Assembly (NCBI GenBank): GCA_964599275.1
Contig: CAZRFK010000062.1
Span: 1 to 11,272 of the forward strand
Reading direction: 5' to 3'
DNA length: 11,272 bases
Source: PUMD01 sp964599275
GTDB lineage: Bacteria > Bacillota > Sulfobacillia > SLMV01
The notes below the pieces were generated by a model. The model saw only the letters and a list, made by a program, of their open reading frames with translations. It was not told the DNA's origin and searched no databases. The translations under genes were made by a program, and so were the position numbers. Below, piece after piece: positions 6,112-11,272 of this stretch (positions within the stretch are counted from its first letter, which is position 1; every line of letters starts with the position of its first letter).

Positions 6112-6120
6112 ATTATAGCA
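6112..6120 (-). promoter_or_regulatory. Extended -10 of a probable ftsZ promoter
   Basis: TGCTATAAT on the minus strand gives a perfect -10 with the upstream TG of an extended -10 element. It lies in the ftsQ-ftsZ gap about 83 bases before the ftsZ start. The -35 at 17-bp spacing (GGATGA) is poor, as extended -10 promoters allow. A promoter here would raise ftsZ over the upstream wall genes. Confidence 0.5.
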
Positions 6121-6130
6121 AACCGGAAGA

Positions 6131-6832
6131 TTAATCATCCAGTTGGCGGAGCACCGGCCTGCCGGGTACTCGTAAATCAACCAAATATCCGCCAATGTTT
6201 TCCTCTCGCAAAATCTCTTTCAAGACAGAAGCCGCTTCTCGCATGGCTTCTGCCTCACGGGGGTACAAGATTACAGCAGCGTCACTAGTATACATTTCGA
6301 AGTAGCCGTCAGAAAGTTTAATTTCAGATATCTCTGAGCGAACTTCATTCAGTGAGACAGAACACCGCAGAAGCTTGTCCACATCACTGTCACCTGACAC
6401 TTTTTCTCCCAGGGCAAGGCTATCCGGGGAGATAGGTTTTATGACTGGCAGATCAACTTCAGGCCAGCGCTCATGTACTGATATAACTGTCCCCCGTTCA
6501 TCCACCTGAGCAAAAACCCCGCCGGATATCACCACGGCCACCGGAGGTTTTTCCAATATTTCAACTACCAGCTGTCCAGGTAGATTACGCTGCAAAGATG
6601 CTTCAGCCACCCTGGGATCAGACATAAGTCGATGGTGCAGATCACCAATGGTGAAAGAATACAGATGCTGTCCACCTTCTACGCCCAGGATCATTTTAAC
6701 TTCTTCTGCGGACAGGTGCTCGATTCCTTGAATCTCAATAGTTCGCAGACGAAAAACAGAACTTTGAAAAAAGGCAAAACCCCCTACCAGCAGGGCCAAA
6801 AGTGCGGCATAAACTACTACGTGTCTAATCAA
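6131..6832 (-). CDS. ftsQ: Cell division protein FtsQ/DivIB
   Basis: FtsQ/DivIB is a single-pass membrane protein of the divisome that, with FtsL and FtsB/DivIC, controls septal peptidoglycan synthesis. The 233 residues have only a four-residue cytosolic tail, a membrane segment at ~5-22 and a POTRA domain from ~27 (FRLRTIEIQGIEHLSAEEV) to ~100 (VVEILEKPPVAVV). The FtsQ beta domain follows, with FAQVDERGTVI and ending in YLVDLRVPGRPVLRQLDD. The cytosolic tail is shorter than that of B. subtilis DivIB. The start is TTG 6832, with GGAGGG 6 bases upstream and no ATG or GTG nearby that fits better. It begins 20 bases after murA and precedes ftsZ without an intervening ftsA. Confidence 0.93.
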   Translation of the reverse strand: MIRHVVVYAALLALLVGGFAFFQSSVFRLRTIEIQGIEHLSAEEVKMILGVEGGQHLYSFTIGDLHHRLMSDPRVAEASLQRNLPGQLVVEILEKPPVAVVISGGVFAQVDERGTVISVHERWPEVDLPVIKPISPDSLALGEKVSGDSDVDKLLRCSVSLNEVRSEISEIKLSDGYFEMYTSDAAVILYPREAEAMREAASVLKEILREENIGGYLVDLRVPGRPVLRQLDD

Positions 6833-6852
6833 TGTAATCCCTCCGCCTGCGA

Positions 6853-8133
6853 TCAGTCGTCCTCTACGGTTTCTCTAACCACCTCGGCTCCCAGCTGCTG
6901 CAAACGCTCAGTTAGATTAGCGTATCCCCGGTCTACAGGGTCCACATTCTCAACGATAGTAGTACCTTCAGCTCCCAGTCCTGCCAGGACCAACGACACG
7001 GCTCCCCTGAGATCCTGATTCGCACGTACCGTAGTGCCTTGAAGCCTGGAAACACCTTCAACAACAGCTGTTCGCCCCTGGATATCAACTTTTGCGCCCA
7101 TTTTCCTGAATTCCCGGACCACTTTGAAGCGATTCTCAAATACAGTTTCGGTAATCCTATTGGTTCCGGCAGAAGTGCAAGCAAGAGCCAAAAACTGGTT
7201 TTGCAGATCAGTAGGGTAACCAGGGTATGGATACGTAGTGATATTCGTTGCCCTGGGTCTGCTGCTGCCGACAATTTGCATAACATTGGGTTCGAGTAGG
7301 TTGACGTCAATTTCAGCTTTTTTGAGTTTGGCTGTAAACGCACCCAGATGTTCGGGGGCTACTTCTCGAAGTACGACCTGGCCTCTGGTTATCGCTGCTG
7401 CCATAGCGAATGTTCCTGCTTCAATTCGGTCTGGAATCAAACAGTATTCTGCCCCTCCCAATTCCGAGGTTCCTTCTATGGTTATAACATCTCCGCCTGC
7501 TCCATTAATATCTGCCCCTATGGTCTTCAAAAACTCAGCCAGACTTCTGATCTCCGGCTCCCTGGCGGGATTATAAATTCGAGTTATACCTCTAGCGCCG
7601 CAGGCTGCCATCATAATATTTTCTGTAGCTCCAACACTGGGGTATTTTAGATGAATCTCTGCCCCTATCAGGCCACCACCGGGAACCTTGATATCTATCA
7701 GACCATTGTCTGCTCTAACCTGAGCTCCCATCTGCTCGAAACCAGCCAGATGCATATCAACTGGACGAGAACCAATCGCACAACCACCGGGATAAGTCAT
7801 CCTTGCGGAACCCAATCGTACCAAAAGCGGGCCAGTCAGCAGCACAGAAGAACGCATTTTCTGCATCAGGTCCTTATCTATATTATCGGTGACCAGTTCA
7901 TTCATAAAGAGGCTTACAGTCTGTTCGTCGCTGGCTCTGTCAATCTTCCCGCCCAATTGCTGAAGAATTTCGCTCATTACACGGGTATCTCTGATATCTG
8001 GAACATTCTTGATCTGACATTCCAGCGGAGTAAGGACGCTAGCCGCCATAATGGGTAATGTTGCGTTCTTAGCTCCATTAATTGTGATTTCTCCATCGAG
8101 GGGATTTCCCCCTTCTATAATCATCCGGGACAT
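6853..8133 (-). CDS. murA: UDP-N-acetylglucosamine 1-carboxyvinyltransferase (MurA)
   Basis: MurA catalyses the first committed step of peptidoglycan synthesis in the cytosol, moving enolpyruvyl from PEP to UDP-GlcNAc. From ATG 8133 it has 426 residues, the usual family length, and starts MSRMIIEGGNPLDGEI. The substrate-binding NGAKNATLP (Lys ~22, Asn ~23) is present. So is the active-site loop RMTYPGGCAIGSRP with Cys ~118, the residue fosfomycin alkylates, so sensitivity to that drug is expected at the target level. YPTDLQNQF near residue 300 carries the catalytic Asp. The frame runs on to ATG 8163 (ten extra residues), but GGGGAGGTG sits 5 bases before 8133 and decides the start. It lies between murB (40 bases upstream) and ftsQ (20 bases downstream), an arrangement common in Clostridia, whereas Bacillus has murA elsewhere. 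Confidence 0.97.
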   Translation of the reverse strand: MSRMIIEGGNPLDGEITINGAKNATLPIMAASVLTPLECQIKNVPDIRDTRVMSEILQQLGGKIDRASDEQTVSLFMNELVTDNIDKDLMQKMRSSVLLTGPLLVRLGSARMTYPGGCAIGSRPVDMHLAGFEQMGAQVRADNGLIDIKVPGGGLIGAEIHLKYPSVGATENIMMAACGARGITRIYNPAREPEIRSLAEFLKTIGADINGAGGDVITIEGTSELGGAEYCLIPDRIEAGTFAMAAAITRGQVVLREVAPEHLGAFTAKLKKAEIDVNLLEPNVMQIVGSSRPRATNITTYPYPGYPTDLQNQFLALACTSAGTNRITETVFENRFKVVREFRKMGAKVDIQGRTAVVEGVSRLQGTTVRANQDLRGAVSLVLAGLGAEGTTIVENVDPVDRGYANLTERLQQLGAEVVRETVEDD

Positions 8134-8138
8134 GGATG

Positions 8139-8147
8139 CACCTCCCC
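8139..8147 (-). promoter_or_regulatory. Ribosome binding site that fixes the murA start
   Basis: GGGGAGGTG lies 5 bases upstream of ATG 8133. It falls inside the frame opened at ATG 8163, which argues against the longer version. Confidence 0.78.
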
Positions 8148-8173
8148 GCGCAAGGTGACCCATGTCCTGCTAA

Positions 8174-9115
8174 TCAGTCAAGGGTCACCCCCCACGTCTT
8201 AATTTCCAATTCGAGTTCGATCCCGAAATTCTGCTGTATCGACTCCCGAATACCATCTATTAATTTGAGAACGTCTTCTGCCTTGGCTCCCCCGCAATTG
8301 ACAATGAAATTGGCATGAACCTTGGAGACCATGGCACCTCCGACTCTGCGGCCTTTCCAGCCGGCACTCTCAATGAGGTATCCAGCCGCCGTTTCAGAAG
8401 GATTGCGGAAGACACAGCCGGCGCTTGGCCATTTTACAGGTTGTTTCTGTCTACGATCAGATAACCGCCGGGCCACAGTTTTCTGCAGTTTGTCTCTGTC
8501 ACCTTCAGTCAGCTGTAGACGAGAGTTTACAACAATAAATTGCTGCCTTTGCTGAAAGATCGAACTGCGATATCCAAAATTGCAGTCAGAAACATCAAAC
8601 TCCATTAAATCCTTTTCTTCACTGTCCCATACCTCCACATTCAGCAAAGAATCAGCGATCGTGCTGTTGTTGGCGCCGGCGTTCATGACCACAGCACCCC
8701 CAACAGTACCGGGAATTCCTGCAAGTTTTTCCAGACCGCCGAGCCCCTGATGAACTGCTTTATTGACTACCACACCGAGTTTGCTACCTGCACTGACTCG
8801 CCATACTGTATCACCTTCATCAGTATGGTTTACGGTGGTGATTCCATCTGATGTGGAAGTGGTTTTGATTACCAGACCCTCCACACCCGAATCGGCCACC
8901 AGCAGGTTACTTCCACCGCCGAGAACAAAATGAGGTACATCGTTATCCCGGGTCCAGGCAAGCACATTGAGCATTTCCCGAATATTTCGGGGCAGACAAA
9001 AAATTCTTGCTGCTCCACCAACGCGTAAAGTGGTGTGCCGGCGCATCGGTTCAAAAGACTCTACCGGGCCGGTAATCATCTTACGAAGCTGTTCTGCCAG
9101 CTGTGACCAATCCAC
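8174..9115 (-). CDS. murB: UDP-N-acetylenolpyruvoylglucosamine reductase (MurB, type II)
   Basis: MurB is the FAD- and NADPH-dependent reductase that turns the MurA product into UDP-MurNAc. From GTG 9115 it has 313 residues, typical of type II MurB of Gram-positives. The FAD-binding block LGGGSNLLV (~65-73), the segment LAGIPGTVGGAVVMNAGA, FGYRSS (Arg ~183), PSAGCVFRNP (Ser ~231, the proton donor) and the C-terminal ELEIKTWG (Glu ~304) are all present. A GTG at 9124 overlaps the murG stop as GTGA, but the strong GGGGAGGTGA site lies right on it and is 5 bases from GTG 9115. The later start is therefore preferred (three residues shorter). Either way translation is probably coupled to murG. murA follows 40 bases downstream. 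Confidence 0.96.
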   Translation of the reverse strand: MDWSQLAEQLRKMITGPVESFEPMRRHTTLRVGGAARIFCLPRNIREMLNVLAWTRDNDVPHFVLGGGSNLLVADSGVEGLVIKTTSTSDGITTVNHTDEGDTVWRVSAGSKLGVVVNKAVHQGLGGLEKLAGIPGTVGGAVVMNAGANNSTIADSLLNVEVWDSEEKDLMEFDVSDCNFGYRSSIFQQRQQFIVVNSRLQLTEGDRDKLQKTVARRLSDRRQKQPVKWPSAGCVFRNPSETAAGYLIESAGWKGRRVGGAMVSKVHANFIVNCGGAKAEDVLKLIDGIRESIQQNFGIELELEIKTWGVTLD

Positions 9116-9120
9116 ATCCC

Positions 9121-9130
9121 TCACCTCCCC
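9121..9130 (-). promoter_or_regulatory. Ribosome binding site of murB overlapping the murG stop
   Basis: GGGGAGGTGA includes the TGA stop of murG and lies 5 bases before GTG 9115. It selects this start over the GTG at 9124 and suggests translational coupling. Confidence 0.68.
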
Positions 9131-10254
9131 TGCAGCAGATTTTCGATATTATCGACAATTCTGTCTAACGCTTTCGGTTTTCCTTCTGACTCACTGGCAA
9201 AAGACATTTTTTTAATTTTTTCAGAATTCTCGGTTAACTTTTTAAAACACATATTCAATTCTCTGGCAGTGAACTGTGCATCCTCAATAACCTCAGCAGC
9301 CCCCTTTTCTCGAAGGACCTCCGCATTATGCCTCTGCTCATCATTGCTTACATTTGGCGAGGGTACAATAATCATGGGGAGCCCAACCGCAGTTGCTTCT
9401 GCCAGAGTCATGGCCCCTGCACGGCACAGCAGCAAGTCACTGGCAACCATAGCTGATGGAACATCATCTAAATAGGGATGAACCTGCAGGCGGCCCTGTG
9501 CAATCAGCCTTTTCGCATTAGAGTCATCGTTTATCCTACCCATAGCCCCAGAATAATACCGGCGCCCGGTCACATAGATCATCGACAAACTGTCATACTC
9601 GGAAAAGAAAGTCACTATGAAATCGGTTATTCCCCGATTGAGAACTTCTGCTCCGCCGCTGCCACCAAAAGCAAGTACTACAAAATCATCCTCCGCCAGC
9701 TGGTGCTTTTTGCGACCCCCACTCCGTGATGTAGTTGAAAACTCTTGGCGAATTGGGTTACCCGTCACTACCTGCTTTTCGCGGGTTTGCTTGGGGAAAT
9801 GCTCTGAGGAACGTTCTGATGGCAGCAAAATCAGTGCGGAAGCACGGCTCAGCATCCTGTTGGCCTGTCCGGGAATCACATTCTGTTCCTGTATAACTGT
9901 GGGAAGGCGTCGGAGTTGGGCTGCCGATACAGCAGGCACGGAGACGTATCCACCGGTTCCCACAACAATATCTGGGTTGAAACGGGCCACAATACCCATC
10001 GCTCTGTAAGTAGCCTTCAATAGGGAGAATGCTCCTTTAATCTGTTCAAGACGGCTTTTACCAACTACTCCCTGCACCCGGAGTGATTCAAAGGGAAGGT
10101 TGCGATCAGAAACAACACGTTTTTCAATGCCCTGCTTCGATCCTACATACAACACCTCTGACTCCGGGTTTCGCTGCAAAAATCCGCTGGCGATGCTGAC
10201 AGCCGGATAGACATGTCCTCCTGTTCCTCCACCTGTTACTAACACCCTGTACAT
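9121..10254 (-). CDS. murG: Lipid II synthase: UDP-GlcNAc transferase (MurG)
   Basis: MurG adds GlcNAc to lipid I on the inner face of the membrane, making lipid II. The 377 residues form a GT-B glycosyltransferase. The N-terminal TGGGTGGHVYPA (~7-18), PDIVVGTGGYVSVPA and IQEQNVIPGQANR fit lipid I binding. In the second domain FGGSGGAEVLNRG and RAGAMTLAEATAVGLPMIIVP fit UDP-GlcNAc binding. Two positions differ from common family patterns: GGSGGA where GGSQGA is usual, and NDEQRHNA where NHQxxNA is usual. The rest is well conserved and the gene is surely functional. The ATG at 10254 has a modest AGAGGG 11 bases upstream. It follows ftsW/spoVE by 38 bases and runs into murB. Confidence 0.97.
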   Translation of the reverse strand: MYRVLVTGGGTGGHVYPAVSIASGFLQRNPESEVLYVGSKQGIEKRVVSDRNLPFESLRVQGVVGKSRLEQIKGAFSLLKATYRAMGIVARFNPDIVVGTGGYVSVPAVSAAQLRRLPTVIQEQNVIPGQANRMLSRASALILLPSERSSEHFPKQTREKQVVTGNPIRQEFSTTSRSGGRKKHQLAEDDFVVLAFGGSGGAEVLNRGITDFIVTFFSEYDSLSMIYVTGRRYYSGAMGRINDDSNAKRLIAQGRLQVHPYLDDVPSAMVASDLLLCRAGAMTLAEATAVGLPMIIVPSPNVSNDEQRHNAEVLREKGAAEVIEDAQFTARELNMCFKKLTENSEKIKKMSFASESEGKPKALDRIVDNIENLLQGR

Positions 10255-10292
10255 TATTCATCATTCCCTCTAGTTCTGCCTGTCACAATCCG

Positions 10293-11272
10293 TCAAGCAC
10301 GACTGTAGCTGGATATGTTTAGAAGTATACCGACGCTGGCCAGTCCCACCAGCAGCGATGATCCGCCGTAACTGATAAATGGAAGAGGTATACCGGTAAT
10401 GGGAAGCACTGACGTTACCACACCGATGTTGATAATCATCTGTAAGACTATCTTTGTGGTAATACCAGCCGCCAGGAGGGTTGAAAAAGTATCTGGAGCA
10501 TGTGCGGCAATACTGAACCCCCTCCAGGTAAATACCGCAAATAAAAATAACAGCAAACCACAACCGAGAAACCCGAGTTCTTCACCTACAATGGCAAATA
10601 TAAAATCAGTGTGCTGCTCCGGCAGATGCAAATACTTTTGATGACTAGCTCCCAGACCTATGCCCAGCAGACGACCAGAACCCAGGGCATAAAGACTCTG
10701 GATAATGTGAAATCCTGCTCCCAGGGGGTCATCCCATGGGTTCAAAAACGCCATAAAACGCCGAAATCTATAGGGTTCAGAGATAATCATGTAATACACC
10801 CCGGGAAGACCAACCATAATTATGCCCAGCAAATGCAGTATTTTTGCTCCCGCAACAAATAAAAGAAGAAAAACAGTACCAGCCACTGTAACAGCTGTTC
10901 CCAGGTCCGGCTGCATCATGATCATGCCCACAGCAGCCCCAACTATTAGCAGAGACGGAAGTATTCCAAACCAAAAGTCCTTAGTTTTTTGAGGAACACG
11001 GCAGAAGCTGTGCGCAAGGAAAATGATCAGGCACAGTTTCACCAGTTCTGCTGGCGAAATTGAAATTGGTCCCAGAGCAATAGAACGCTGAGATCCACGC
11101 GCTTCCACACCAATGCCGGGAACTAAACTCATTGCCAACAGAAACAGCGCAACAACCAGAAAAATCCTGGCATGACGCCGGAAAAACCAGTAATTTATCC
11201 GGGACATCAACAGCAAAACAGCTAATCCTGCAAGAGCCCACATTCCCTGACGTTTGAGATAAAACAAACTAT
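10293..11272 (-). CDS. ftsW: SEDS peptidoglycan polymerase FtsW/SpoVE, 5' end cut off
   Basis: The last ~325 codons of a SEDS-family glycosyltransferase are visible; it polymerises lipid II at the septum together with a class B penicillin-binding protein. The frame stays open to the right edge. With a usual length near 365-400, the start and the first membrane span(s) lie outside. The catalytic segment MMQPDLGTA (Asp about 121 codons from the edge) is intact. Other SEDS hallmarks are ARGSQRSIALGPISISPAELVK, FHIIQSLYALGSGRLLGIGLG, TDFIFAIVGEELGF and the terminal PLPFISYGGSSLL. At least eight hydrophobic spans are present. Position just before murG is that of spoVE in B. subtilis and ftsW in many others; sequence alone does not separate vegetative FtsW from sporulation SpoVE. 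It starts the visible minus-strand operon. Confidence 0.95.
   Translation of the reverse strand, partial: SLFYLKRQGMWALAGLAVLLLMSRINYWFFRRHARIFLVVALFLLAMSLVPGIGVEARGSQRSIALGPISISPAELVKLCLIIFLAHSFCRVPQKTKDFWFGILPSLLIVGAAVGMIMMQPDLGTAVTVAGTVFLLLFVAGAKILHLLGIIMVGLPGVYYMIISEPYRFRRFMAFLNPWDDPLGAGFHIIQSLYALGSGRLLGIGLGASHQKYLHLPEQHTDFIFAIVGEELGFLGCGLLLFLFAVFTWRGFSIAAHAPDTFSTLLAAGITTKIVLQMIINIGVVTSVLPITGIPLPFISYGGSSLLVGLASVGILLNISSYSRA

Noticed and set aside
7651..8058. Plus-strand open frame of 135 codons opposite murA
   Set aside because: It is a shadow of murA, with no ribosome binding site and no family features.
9617..10009. Plus-strand open frame of 130 codons opposite murG
   Set aside because: It is antisense to conserved MurG domains, with no start signal and no recognisable motif.

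Overview
The window looks like a chromosomal segment of an endospore-forming, Gram-positive bacterium of the Clostridia or a nearby Firmicutes lineage. Every recognisable gene lies on the minus strand. Reading in the direction of transcription (right to left) it holds the end of the division and cell wall (dcw) cluster, then the sigma-E/sigma-G sporulation locus, then the start of the ylm region. I cannot name the genus from the sequence.

Right part, 11272 down to about 4950: ftsW/spoVE (cut by the window edge), murG, murB, murA, ftsQ/divIB, ftsZ. These make and flip or polymerise lipid-linked peptidoglycan precursors (MurA and MurB build UDP-MurNAc, MurG makes lipid II, FtsW/SpoVE polymerises it) and assemble the septum (FtsQ, FtsZ). 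Gaps are 5 to 40 bases from ftsW to ftsQ. A gap of about 100 bases before ftsZ carries a likely extra promoter. There is no ftsA between ftsQ and ftsZ.

Middle, about 4930 to 1217: a hairpin follows ftsZ. A promoter then matches the Spo0A-activated spoIIG type (two 0A-like boxes one helical turn apart, TATAAT, 22-bp spacer) and drives spoIIGA-sigE, which overlap. A clear intrinsic terminator ends sigE. A separate forespore-type promoter precedes sigG, and spoIIR follows sigG by 13 bases. So the protease that processes pro-sigma-E (SpoIIGA), its substrate (pro-sigma-E), the intercompartmental signal that switches the protease on (SpoIIR) and the late forespore sigma factor all lie within 3.5 kb.

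Left part, 1216 to 1: a 408-base gap with no convincing gene, then ylmC/ymxH (PRC-barrel sporulation-associated protein) and pgeF/ylmD (cut by the left edge, TTG start). In Bacillus-type genomes this is followed by sepF and divIVA.

No mobile element, CRISPR array, tRNA, rRNA or foreign gene island was seen, and I found no new multi-gene system. The points of interest are the regulatory layout, the spoIIR placement, the unusual sigma-E pro-sequence and the missing ftsA. Several starts are re-chosen here from Shine-Dalgarno position and family length (spoIIGA, sigG, murA, murB).
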